Source of the DNA: Clostridia bacterium | GTDB lineage: Bacteria > Bacillota > Clostridia > TANB77 > CAG-508 | Reading direction: 5' to 3' | Assembly (NCBI GenBank): GCA_017530505.1 | Contig: JAFXMI010000029.1 | Coordinates: 1 to 44,988, forward strand | Length of the DNA: 44,988 nt | Part shown: positions 35,223 through 42,700 of the stretch, piece after piece | How the letters are laid out: the number at the start of each line of letters is the position of its first letter | Numbering within the stretch: the stretch's first letter is position 1 | Position numbers and translations under genes: made by a program | The notes under the pieces: generated by a model | Databases searched by the model: none | What the model saw: only the letters and a program-made list of their open reading frames with translations | Told to the model about the DNA's origin: nothing

Positions 35223-35239
35223 TTCTTTTCTCCTTTATA

Positions 35240-35851
35240 TTAATATTTTTTTTGAATTTCTTGTATTTCATCATAATGATAATCTAAAACTTCTAAAAAG
35301 ACTTTTACAATTTTTGGATCAAATTGAGTTCCAGAGTTTTTTTCAATTTCACTACGAGCTTGTTCTAAACTTAAAACAGTTCTATAAGGTCGGTTTGATG
35401 TCATTGCATCAAACGAATCAGCAATTGAGGTAATTCTTGCTAAGTATGGTATTTCTTCTCCTTTTAAATTCGAAGGATATCCTGTTCCATCAAATCGTTC
35501 ATGGTGATGTAAAACTATTGGAATAATGTCTTTAAAAATTGTTGAATTTGACAAGATATTTTTGCCAATATTGGGATGATTTTTTATCTCTAAATATTCT
35601 TCATCTGTTAATTTCCCTTTCTTTTTAAGAATTTGATCAGATATTCCAATTTTCCCAATGTCATGAAAAATTCCACCAATTCGTAAAATATTCAATTCTT
35701 CTTCTGAAAGAGATAAATATTTTCCAATTAATACAGAATATTCTGAGACTCTATCAGAGTGACCTCTAGTATAAGAATCTTTTGCCTCAACAGCATATAG
35801 CAAAGTTTCTATACTTTCCAAATATGCATTATCTTTATTAAGTTTTTCCAT
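35240..35851 (-). CDS. HD-GYP domain protein (putative cyclic-di-GMP phosphodiesterase)
   Basis: HD-GYP proteins hydrolyse cyclic di-GMP or related dinucleotides. The 203-residue protein is almost only the HD-GYP domain: His31 (RGHSDRV), His63-Asp64 in GIFHDIGKIGI, His92 in NHPNIG, and HHHERFDGTGYP at 115-126, which gives the GYP box. No sensor domain or membrane segment is seen. Length is at the short end, single-domain. The start follows GGAGA. All metal ligands seem in place, so it is probably active; its substrate is inferred from the family. The paired DUF975 gene follows. Confidence 0.9.
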   Translation of the reverse strand: MEKLNKDNAYLESIETLLYAVEAKDSYTRGHSDRVSEYSVLIGKYLSLSEEELNILRIGGIFHDIGKIGISDQILKKKGKLTDEEYLEIKNHPNIGKNILSNSTIFKDIIPIVLHHHERFDGTGYPSNLKGEEIPYLARITSIADSFDAMTSNRPYRTVLSLEQARSEIEKNSGTQFDPKIVKVFLEVLDYHYDEIQEIQKKY

Positions 35852-36103
35852 ATTTCTTAAATAAAATCTCCTTCTTAAATTTCTAAAATAGTATAAAGAT
35901 TTTTACATAGTTATTCTTAATAATATTTTATTATATAAAAATATTATATATTAATTAAATTAAAAATCAATCTTTTATTAAAAAAAAGTAGTTAAAACCT
36001 TAAAATATTGTTAAAATTTATATCTTTAAAAAATAAGAATAAGATTATGTGAGTTGTAACAAAAATATAGTATAAATTTGGGAATTTAGGGAAAATTTAT
36101 ATT
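35852..36103. other. Divergent intergenic region upstream of the HtrA-like gene
   Basis: A 252-bp AT-rich gap between divergent genes. It holds a TGTGAGTTGTAACA motif (36048-36061) that recurs at two other places in the window. No convincing sigma-A promoter pair was found near the HtrA start. Confidence 0.4.
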
Positions 36104-37216
36104 ATGTATTACGAAAATATAAAAGAGAAAAAAAGAAAAAATATTATGGCTATTTTTTTTATGGTTATTATTATAGCACTTTTAACAAGTATAAATTTAA
36201 GAATACAATTGATAAATGAAAAAAATATTCAAGGAGATTATTCTGTTCAAAAACTTGAAAATCCAAAAGAAGAAGTAATTGTAGGAGAATATGATTTTAT
36301 AAGAGAAGCATGCGATACCATAGTTGGAATCTCAAAATTAAAGACTATTGAAAAAGATTTAATAGAAGAAAAAAGCCAAATAATTGGGCAAGGTAGCGGG
36401 GTAATAATAACCGATAACGGTTACATTCTAACAAATCATCATTTAGTAGGAAACAAATATAGTAGTTGTTATGTAACTTTATCTAATGGAAAAAAATTTG
36501 ATGGAAATGTTATATGGTCTGATGAAAACATAGATTTAAGTATAGTAAAGGTACCAGGAGCAGCGCTTAAACATATAGAATTAGGAGAAACTGAAAATAC
36601 AAAGCTTGGAGAAGATGTATATGCAATTGGAAATCCAATAGGGTTTGAATTTCAAAGAACAGTTACAAAGGGTATTGTTAGTGGTTTAAACAGAACTATA
36701 AAAATAGAAGAGAATGGAAAACTTTCTTATATGGAGGATTTAATTCAAACAGATGCGACAATTAATACTGGAAACAGTGGTGGAGCACTTATAAATAATA
36801 AAGGAGAATTAATTGGCATAAATACAATAAAAATAACTGATGCAGTAGGAATTGGTTTTGCAGTTCCAATTGATATTGTAAAGCCAATTATAGATAAACT
36901 GATTAATACTGGAAAATTTGAAGAAGCTTATCTTGGTATATATGGATATGATAGGGAAGTTATACCTTATCTTGATGGAGATTTCGAAATAGAAAACGGA
37001 ATATATGTAGATACTGTTTCGGTTGATGGTCCAGTTTTTGATTCGGGAATTATTTCAGGTGATATAATTACTAAAATAGATGGAGTAGATTTAAATAAGA
37101 TGAGCGATTTAAGAAAGTATATTTATTCAAAAAAACCAGGTGAAAAGGTAAAATTAACGGTTCATAGAAAGTTTAAGGATTACGTTGTTGAAGTAAAGTT
37201 AGGAACAAATATTTAA
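36104..37216 (+). CDS. S1C-family serine protease (HtrA/DegP-like)
   Basis: HtrA proteases degrade or refold damaged envelope proteins. The 370-residue protein has an N-terminal membrane anchor (residues about 14-32) with the rest outside, then the trypsin-like fold: His in GYILTNHHLVG (near residue 113), Asp in ENIDLSIVKV (near 145) and Ser in NTGNSGGALINN (near 226). A single C-terminal PDZ domain follows (GIYVDTVSVDGPVFDSGIISGDIITKIDG). The catalytic triad is intact. Length is typical for Firmicutes HtrA. The start ATG has only a weak site (TTAGGGAAAA). Neighbours give no further clue. Confidence 0.92.
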   Translation: MYYENIKEKKRKNIMAIFFMVIIIALLTSINLRIQLINEKNIQGDYSVQKLENPKEEVIVGEYDFIREACDTIVGISKLKTIEKDLIEEKSQIIGQGSGVIITDNGYILTNHHLVGNKYSSCYVTLSNGKKFDGNVIWSDENIDLSIVKVPGAALKHIELGETENTKLGEDVYAIGNPIGFEFQRTVTKGIVSGLNRTIKIEENGKLSYMEDLIQTDATINTGNSGGALINNKGELIGINTIKITDAVGIGFAVPIDIVKPIIDKLINTGKFEEAYLGIYGYDREVIPYLDGDFEIENGIYVDTVSVDGPVFDSGIISGDIITKIDGVDLNKMSDLRKYIYSKKPGEKVKLTVHRKFKDYVVEVKLGTNI

Positions 37217-37273
37217 TAAATATTAAAAAATAGATATATGATAAATTTTAGTTAAATAAAGAAAAGAAATACA

Positions 37274-37453
37274 ATGGTTACTTTTATTATTTCAATAATA
37301 GCTGGTTTATTATTGAAGATAGTAAACGTGGAAATTGTTTTATTAGTGGGTTTATTGTCTTTTGATTGTATGATGTTGGCTTTAAGTTATATGAAAAAAT
37401 TTGGCTTAAGACCAAATGAATATAATAAAGAAGATATTGAATTTAAAGCTTAA
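37274..37453 (+). CDS. 59-residue small membrane protein
   Basis: An ATG at 37274 opens a 59-residue frame beginning MVTFIISIIAGLLLKIVNVEIVLLVG, with two hydrophobic segments (about residues 3-14 and 20-40) and a charged tail ending EDIEFKA. The ribosome binding site AAAGAAAAG is weak. It lies 57 bp after the HtrA-like gene and could be cotranscribed, and the terminator of the opposite gene starts right behind its stop. No family is recognised. It is called because codon-like bias and a plausible fold are present; it may be a chance frame. Confidence 0.45.
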   Translation: MVTFIISIIAGLLLKIVNVEIVLLVGLLSFDCMMLALSYMKKFGLRPNEYNKEDIEFKA

Positions 37454-37491
37454 AAAATGTGGATGTAATTTGTAATAAAAAACATCCACAT
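37451..37491 (-). terminator. Terminator of the transaldolase gene
   Basis: ATGTGGATGT (37457-37466) pairs exactly with ACATCCACAT (37482-37491). On the minus strand it is followed by a T6 run (37456-37451), right for terminating the gene that ends at 37519. Confidence 0.8.
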
Positions 37492-37518
37492 AAATAACAC
37501 AATAATGATAATAATATA

Positions 37519-38172
37519 TTAATTTCCAAAAACTGATTCATAGTCTTTTTTGAATTTTTCAATTCCAATATCTGTAAGTGGATGGTTTAAAGATTGCATA
37601 ATAACTTTATAAGGTACAGTTGCAATATCTGCACCAGCTAATGCACATTCAGAAATATGTAGTGGACTTCTTACGCTAGCACAAATTATTTCTGTTTGTA
37701 TTCCTTGAATGTTAAATATATCTGAAATTTCTCTAATTAAGTCAATTCCAGGTTTTGCTATATCATCTAATCTACCTAAAAATGGTGAAACATAAGTTGC
37801 ACCTGCTTTAGCTGCAAAAAGTGCTTGAGTTGAATTAAAAATAAGAGTAACATTGGTTTTAATTCCTTCTTTTGATAGAACGTTAACTGCTTTTAAACCT
37901 TCTTCTGTTACTGGAATTTTTACAACCATATTTGGATGAATTTTAGCAATTTCTCTTGCTTCTTTTATCATATCTTCAGCTTTAGTAGTTGTTGCCTTAA
38001 TTTCTCCACTAATTGGACCATCAACAATTGAAGTAATTTCTCTTATTACTTCATAAAAATCACGACCTTCTTTTGCAATTAAAGATGGATTAGTAGTAAC
38101 ACCACAAATAATTCCCATATTATTTGCTTTTCTTATATCGTCAACATTAGCAGTATCAATAAAAAATTTCAT
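37519..38172 (-). CDS. Fructose-6-phosphate aldolase / small transaldolase
   Basis: The 217-residue protein is of the short transaldolase class (FSA/MipB/TalC). It begins [17 protein letters not shown], has [14 protein letters not shown] near residue 23-35, the Schiff-base lysine at 85 in [15 protein letters not shown], and [14 protein letters not shown] and the [22 protein letters not shown] segment. It links the pentose phosphate pool to glycolysis or cleaves fructose-6-phosphate; the two activities are not separable by sight. The start follows AAAGGAGGG. It is a lone gene with its own terminator. Confidence 0.93.
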   Translation of the reverse strand: MKFFIDTANVDDIRKANNMGIICGVTTNPSLIAKEGRDFYEVIREITSIVDGPISGEIKATTTKAEDMIKEAREIAKIHPNMVVKIPVTEEGLKAVNVLSKEGIKTNVTLIFNSTQALFAAKAGATYVSPFLGRLDDIAKPGIDLIREISDIFNIQGIQTEIICASVRSPLHISECALAGADIATVPYKVIMQSLNHPLTDIGIEKFKKDYESVFGN

Positions 38173-38370
38173 TTTATAAATCCCTCCTTTTAAGAATCTA
38201 TTACATTTAGATTATATATAAATCTTATATAGAAAACAATATAAGATAAATAAAAATTTTAAATTTTTGGATTCTATAAATTTAAATAATTATTATTGTA
38301 ATGAATAATTGAGATATTAAATAAATACAAAATGTCTGCAAGGATAGAATAAGAGATTATAAAACTATTT

Positions 38371-38379
38371 TGGTGAGCC
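38371..38379. repeat. Copy of the tRNA-Arg 3' end (possible att remnant)
   Basis: TGGTGAGCC here equals 42508-42516, the reverse complement of GGCTCACCA, the last nine bases of tRNA-Arg(TCT). Both copies have the same orientation and lie 4137 bp apart, flanking the XRE-HAD / dikinase cassette on the 3' side of the tRNA, as an integrated element would. No integrase is left, and nine bases is short, so it is a suggestion only. Confidence 0.35.
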
Positions 38380-38482
38380 GAAACTTAACAAATACGAAAT
38401 TTTCAATATAGTGCTTATAACACGCAAAAAATATAAAAAAGTAGTTTACATACCTTTAATTATTAACGAAAACAACAATAAA

Positions 38483-38544
38483 CGATATAAGTAGAACGAT
38501 AATCGATATAAAATATTGAATTATGCAAATTAAAATGATATAAT
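38483..38544 (+). promoter_or_regulatory. Promoter and candidate operator of the XRE-HAD cassette
   Basis: TTGAAT at 38516-38521 and TATAAT at 38539-38544 are spaced 17 bp. Directly upstream, CGATATAA occurs at 38483-38490 and 38504-38511, exactly 21 bp (two helical turns) apart, with CGATAA at 38497-38502 between. This is a plausible binding site for the XRE domain encoded just downstream. Confidence 0.55.
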
Positions 38545-38579
38545 ATATAATATAAAATATAAATGAAAGAAGTATTATT

Positions 38580-39620
38580 ATGCCTATTTATACGAATTTA
38601 GATGAATTAATGAGAGAAAGGGAATTAACTATTGCGACATTAGCAAAGGAAGTAGGAATTTCACCTGTAAATCTATCTATAATAAAAACAGGAAAAGCTA
38701 GAGCTATTAGATTTGATACCTTAGATGCACTATGCAGAGCACTATGTTGCTCGCCCGGAGACATTATTAAATACAAAGAAAGAAAAAATGTAATACCTTT
38801 TTTCTTAGACTATTCAGGAACAACAGATCTTTTATTAAAAGGTGGAGCAGAAAATGTAAAAAGATTTTTTGATACTATTATTTTATTACAAGAAAAATTA
38901 AGAAGTGAAGTACGAATAACGATGGTTACTGGTTCAGCATTTGAAACGGCTAAGAGTAAACATAAAATGTTGAATGAACTTGCTGGAAATTATGGATTAA
39001 CGAATTTATTTGATGGGGTGGTTGCCGAATATTGCGGATTTATCATAAAGAAAGGAGAAGCACAACGTTTACTAGGATTAGATCCTAGAATATTAAGCAA
39101 GAGGAGTGAAATTGAGGAATTGGCTAAGAAATATTGTGGAAGAATCAGTGCTGATGTCACCAGCATGTATAATGTCACTTTTGAAAGTATAACAAGAGCC
39201 GCGTTATCTAGCTTTGCTGAAGAGGCTGAAAAAATTGTAGGGTCACCGGAAATAGAAGCAATTATTTATTATGATGATTATGGAAAAGAATGTGATATAA
39301 AACCTAGATTACACGCAAAATCAGAGGCCGTTTATATGTTAGTCAAAAAATTAAAAGAAAGATACTCAATTCCATTTGTAATAGTTGGAGGAGATTCACA
39401 AGATGAAGACTTAAAGATGTATACACAAAATAAGAAGAGATTTGAAAAAATGGGATTAAAAACAATATTTATTGCGCCTTCTAATATTGGAGAGATACAA
39501 AAACAAGATAAAGATATTATTACTGGTAAATGGGAAAATTTAGATGGAATCGTAGATGCAATACAAAAATTGCAATCTAGGATAAATCTAAGAGATGATG
39601 GAGGTTTTGAGTATGAATAA
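38580..39620 (+). CDS. XRE helix-turn-helix fused to a HAD-like domain
   Basis: The 346-residue protein has an XRE DNA-binding domain at residues 3-66 (LTIATLAKEVGISPVNLSIIKTGKARAI region) followed by a HAD-superfamily domain. The nucleophile loop is FFLDYSGTTD (Asp77), with motif II TMVTGS and motif IV GGDSQDEDLK late in the chain, and IIYYDDYG in between, as in Cof-type (IIB) HADs. The usual second catalytic Asp, two residues after the nucleophile, is Ser79, so phosphatase turnover may be poor or altered. GC content seems higher than in its neighbours. It is the first gene of a three-gene unit and its stop overlaps the next start by 8 nt. A ligand- or phosphate-sensing regulator is a reasonable guess; not proven. 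Confidence 0.75.
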   Translation: MPIYTNLDELMRERELTIATLAKEVGISPVNLSIIKTGKARAIRFDTLDALCRALCCSPGDIIKYKERKNVIPFFLDYSGTTDLLLKGGAENVKRFFDTIILLQEKLRSEVRITMVTGSAFETAKSKHKMLNELAGNYGLTNLFDGVVAEYCGFIIKKGEAQRLLGLDPRILSKRSEIEELAKKYCGRISADVTSMYNVTFESITRAALSSFAEEAEKIVGSPEIEAIIYYDDYGKECDIKPRLHAKSEAVYMLVKKLKERYSIPFVIVGGDSQDEDLKMYTQNKKRFEKMGLKTIFIAPSNIGEIQKQDKDIITGKWENLDGIVDAIQKLQSRINLRDDGGFEYE

Positions 39621-40026
39621 ATATATATTAATGTTTGAATATAATAGTAAAGAATTCATGGACATTAATAAGATTATTATATTTAAACAAAACCTAGAAA
39701 GAGTGGAAAAAAAAGATAATGAAATAAATATGGTATTTTATGGTGAGGCACCTAATGAAGAATTTGCAACATTTATGAGCTATTTCAATAATCTTATACA
39801 AAAGGAAATATGTAAAGCTGCTATTTCCATAAAGAAAAATGAATTTATATTAGAAAATGGAATTAATAATAAATCAATTAAACTATCTGCTAAAAATGCA
39901 AAAGAAATTAAAAATAAACAGTTTGATAATGCTATAAAAGAGTTTTACAAAAATCAAGAAGTAATAATCAAAGTTTTCCCAACAAAAAATTGGGAGAGTA
40001 TAATTTTAGATTTGATAGGAGAATAA
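39613..40026 (+). CDS. Unknown protein between XRE-HAD and the dikinase-like enzyme
   Basis: The protein has 137 residues from ATG 39613, chosen because GGAGG (39601-39605) precedes it by 7 nt; the longer frame from 39595 begins before that site. It has no membrane segment or known motif. It shows an alternating strand/helix pattern with many Asn, Lys and Ile (MNKYILMFEYNSKEFMDINK at the start, NWESIILDLIGE at the end). It overlaps the preceding gene and is followed after 2 nt by the dikinase-like gene, so the three are translationally coupled and probably act together. An HPr-like fold is a thought, but I see no active-site His pattern. Confidence 0.65.
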   Translation: MNKYILMFEYNSKEFMDINKIIIFKQNLERVEKKDNEINMVFYGEAPNEEFATFMSYFNNLIQKEICKAAISIKKNEFILENGINNKSIKLSAKNAKEIKNKQFDNAIKEFYKNQEVIIKVFPTKNWESIILDLIGE

Positions 40027-40028
40027 AA

Positions 40029-42455
40029 ATGGCGATAATATCTTTTAAAAATGTTACTAAAGCAAGTAATGCTGGAGGAAAGGGAGCAAGTTTAGCAAAA
40101 ATGTTTCAAAATGGATTCAGCGTTCCAGATGGTTTTGTTATTTCGGCAGACGAATTTGATGAATTTTTAATTCAAAATAGTGTGAGAGATGAAGTATTTA
40201 AATTAATAAATGCATGTTTTGATAAATCTCAAAAAGAAATAGAAGAAAATTCTGAAAAAATTATTGAAATATTAAATAATTGCAAAATGTCTGCGGAAAT
40301 AAAAAAAGAAATTATAAAAAGCTACGAAGAACTAAATTGTGAGTATGTTGCGGTAAGGTCATCTGCTACTTCAGAAGACGGTCAAAAACATGCATGGGCA
40401 GGAACACTAGAAACATTTTTAAATGTAAATAAAGAAAATATTTTAGAAACTGTGAAAAAATGCTGGCAATCTATTTTTAAACCTAGAGCATTATTCTATA
40501 GAATTAAAAATGAGAAAAAGCTGGAAATTGCTGTAGCAGTTGTGGTTCAAAAAATGGTTCAAAGTGAAATATCAGGGATTGCGTTTTCAATTAATCCAAC
40601 AACAAATAATGAGAACGAAATGGTTGTAGAAGCAGTTCTTGGATTAGGGGAATCAATTGTATCTGGGACAGTAACACCAGATAGCTATATAATAGACAAA
40701 AATGAGAATCGAATAAAAAATAAAGACATTGGTGAGCAAAGAAAAGAATTAATTCATATAAATGGAGAGAATGTATGGAAGCCTATTTTAAATGATAACA
40801 TACAAAAGCTTGACGATGGAAAAATCTTTGAATTATCAAGTACAATAGGAAAAATAGAAAAATTTTATGGTTTCCCAATTGATGTAGAATGGGGAATAGA
40901 AAATAACAAAATATTTATTTTGCAATGTAGACCTATTACAACAGTAAAAGAAAACGATTTAGCAAATAAAATAAAAAATTCTGGAAATTGGCAATTCTAT
41001 GTCGCAAGAAAATTTAATTGGTTTGTAGAAAACACTGAAATTTATGCCAGCATGGGAGAATATCAAAAGAAATTATTAGGATTTGAACTTCCAACTCAGA
41101 ACTATCTATGTCTAAATGGTGACGAATATGCTCTAGATTCAGATTTTAAAATATGGAAAGATAAATTAGATAGCTATTTTGGAGAAGATAATTCTTTTTT
41201 TGAAAAATTTGCAAAGATAGAATTTGAATTTGTAGAACAAATAAAAGAACAAATAGAACACATGAATAATCAAAAATATGATACATTAACGTGGAATGAA
41301 TTAGCAGAAGAATTTGAAAGTTTTAATCAAGTATATATTAATAGTTTCATATCTGGAATGACGAGACCAGAAGATTATTTGACTGATAGACTTTTAAATG
41401 AATTGGAAAATTTAAATTATAAAAAGCAAGATATAGACAATATTTTTTCTAAAATATCAACATGCCCGAATTATGCACCGCTTTCATATAGTGAGGAGCC
41501 ATTAGATTTGTTAAAAATAGCAAAACTAGCTAAAATTAGTGAAAAAAACGATATAGAAAAAATAATAGATGAGCATGTTAGAAAATATGCATGGATAAAA
41601 GGCCCAGTTGAATTTGAAGACACTTGTTTTACAAAAGAAGATTATTTTGATAGATTAAATAATTTACTAGATGCTGATATTGATGCAAAGATTGAAAATA
41701 TTAATAATACAAGGAAAAATAATGATATAGAATATGAAAAAGTATTAGAACAATATAGTTTTCCAGAAAAAACAAGAAAAATAATCAAAGCAATTAGAGA
41801 TTTTATTTTCTTGAGAACTTATACAACGGAATATTCAGATCACTTATTTTTTGTTGCAAGACATAACATATTGGCGGAAATTTCACGCAAAGCTAATATT
41901 CCAGATCAAGATTTAATTATGCTTAGTGATAAGGAAATAATGGAGATTCTAAATAATGATGGAAAAATAAATGAAAAAACGATGAATATCCTTGAAAATA
42001 GAAAAATTGGCTTTGCCATGATTTGGTTAGATGGAGATATTACGACTATATTTGGAAAAGAAAGTATAGAGCTACAAGCTGAAATTGCTAAGAAATTTAA
42101 AACCACAAGTAATAATATTCAGAAAGAAAATGAGAATACTATTTCTGGAAAAATTGCAAATAAAGGTAAAGCTAGAGGGATAGCAAGAATTTTAATTACA
42201 TATGAAGATACTTACAAAGTAAATAAGGGAGATATTATTGTTGCTAGTATGACTACACCAGATTATGTTTCTGCAATGGAAAAAGCATCAGGATTCATTA
42301 CTGATGAAGGCGGAATTACTTGCCATGCAGCAATTCTTTCAAGAGAATTTGATGTGCCTTGCATAGTGGGTACAGTAAATGCAACTGAAAAAATAAAAGA
42401 CGGAGAAATGATAGAATTAGATGCATATAATGGAAAAGTGTATAAATTAAATTAG
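40029..42455 (+). CDS. PEP-synthase/rifampin-phosphotransferase-like enzyme
   Basis: The protein has 808 residues from ATG 40029 (site AGGAG 8 nt upstream; an earlier ATG at 39990 lies inside the previous gene). The N-terminal ATP-binding domain of PEP synthase/PPDK is clear (GGKGASLAKMFQNGFSVPDG, YVAVRSSATSEDGQ, FKPRALFYR, IDVEWGIENNKIFILQCRPI to about residue 310). A helical middle domain follows, and the last 100 residues form the swivelling phospho-histidine domain with GGITCHAAILSREFDVPCIVGT, catalytic His766. The C-terminal PEP/pyruvate TIM barrel of PpsA is absent. This order ATP-domain, variable domain, His-domain is that of rifampin phosphotransferase, and length is close (about 870). 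The acceptor is not known; rifampin is one possibility, another small molecule or protein is as likely. Confidence 0.82.
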   Translation: MAIISFKNVTKASNAGGKGASLAKMFQNGFSVPDGFVISADEFDEFLIQNSVRDEVFKLINACFDKSQKEIEENSEKIIEILNNCKMSAEIKKEIIKSYEELNCEYVAVRSSATSEDGQKHAWAGTLETFLNVNKENILETVKKCWQSIFKPRALFYRIKNEKKLEIAVAVVVQKMVQSEISGIAFSINPTTNNENEMVVEAVLGLGESIVSGTVTPDSYIIDKNENRIKNKDIGEQRKELIHINGENVWKPILNDNIQKLDDGKIFELSSTIGKIEKFYGFPIDVEWGIENNKIFILQCRPITTVKENDLANKIKNSGNWQFYVARKFNWFVENTEIYASMGEYQKKLLGFELPTQNYLCLNGDEYALDSDFKIWKDKLDSYFGEDNSFFEKFAKIEFEFVEQIKEQIEHMNNQKYDTLTWNELAEEFESFNQVYINSFISGMTRPEDYLTDRLLNELENLNYKKQDIDNIFSKISTCPNYAPLSYSEEPLDLLKIAKLAKISEKNDIEKIIDEHVRKYAWIKGPVEFEDTCFTKEDYFDRLNNLLDADIDAKIENINNTRKNNDIEYEKVLEQYSFPEKTRKIIKAIRDFIFLRTYTTEYSDHLFFVARHNILAEISRKANIPDQDLIMLSDKEIMEILNNDGKINEKTMNILENRKIGFAMIWLDGDITTIFGKESIELQAEIAKKFKTTSNNIQKENENTISGKIANKGKARGIARILITYEDTYKVNKGDIIVASMTTPDYVSAMEKASGFITDEGGITCHAAILSREFDVPCIVGTVNATEKIKDGEMIELDAYNGKVYKLN

Positions 42456-42462
42456 TAATAGA

Positions 42463-42488
42463 AAAAACAGATCAATTGATCTGTTTTT
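42463..42488. terminator. Bidirectional terminator after the cassette
   Basis: A 26-bp perfect palindrome at 42463-42488 with arms AAAAACAGATCAA/TTGATCTGTTTTT. It has T5 at the right end and works on both strands, so it could stop the cassette on the plus strand and the tRNA gene on the minus strand. Confidence 0.8.
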
Positions 42489-42507
42489 AGTTTATATAAG
42501 ACTGTTG

Positions 42508-42584
42508 TGGTGAGCCAGAAGGGATTCGAACCCCCGACCCCGGGCTTAGAAGGCCCGTGCTCTATCCAGCTGAGCTACTGACCC
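42508..42584 (-). tRNA. tRNA-Arg (anticodon TCT)
   Basis: On the minus strand the acceptor arms are GGGTCAG and CTGGCTC, followed by A and an encoded CCA (42510-42508). The anticodon stem CGGGC/GCCCG encloses CTTCTAA with anticodon TCT. The T-arm has GGGTTCGAATCCC. It reads AGA, the main arginine codon here. Its 3' end is duplicated as nine bases at 38371. Confidence 0.97.
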
Positions 42585-42700
42585 ATAAACAAATTTTAAA
42601 ATAACAACAATAACTATTTTAGCACATGAAGATATTTTTGTCAATACGTGTTTCCTTTATTACTTACAAAACAAAAAAACTAATGATTCTTATTTTAAAA

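Larger units (their letters stand above)
38173..38579. other. Intergenic region upstream of the XRE-HAD cassette
   Basis: This 407-bp AT-rich region contains no coding frame. It holds a 9-nt TGGTGAGCC (38371-38379) identical to the 3' end of the tRNA-Arg gene at 42508-42516, repeats of CGATATAA (38483-38490 and 38504-38511) and a promoter at 38516-38544. Confidence 0.6.

Noticed and set aside
40029-42455. Phosphoenolpyruvate synthase (ppsA)
   Set aside because: The C-terminal PEP/pyruvate-binding barrel is absent, so standard PEP synthesis is unlikely.
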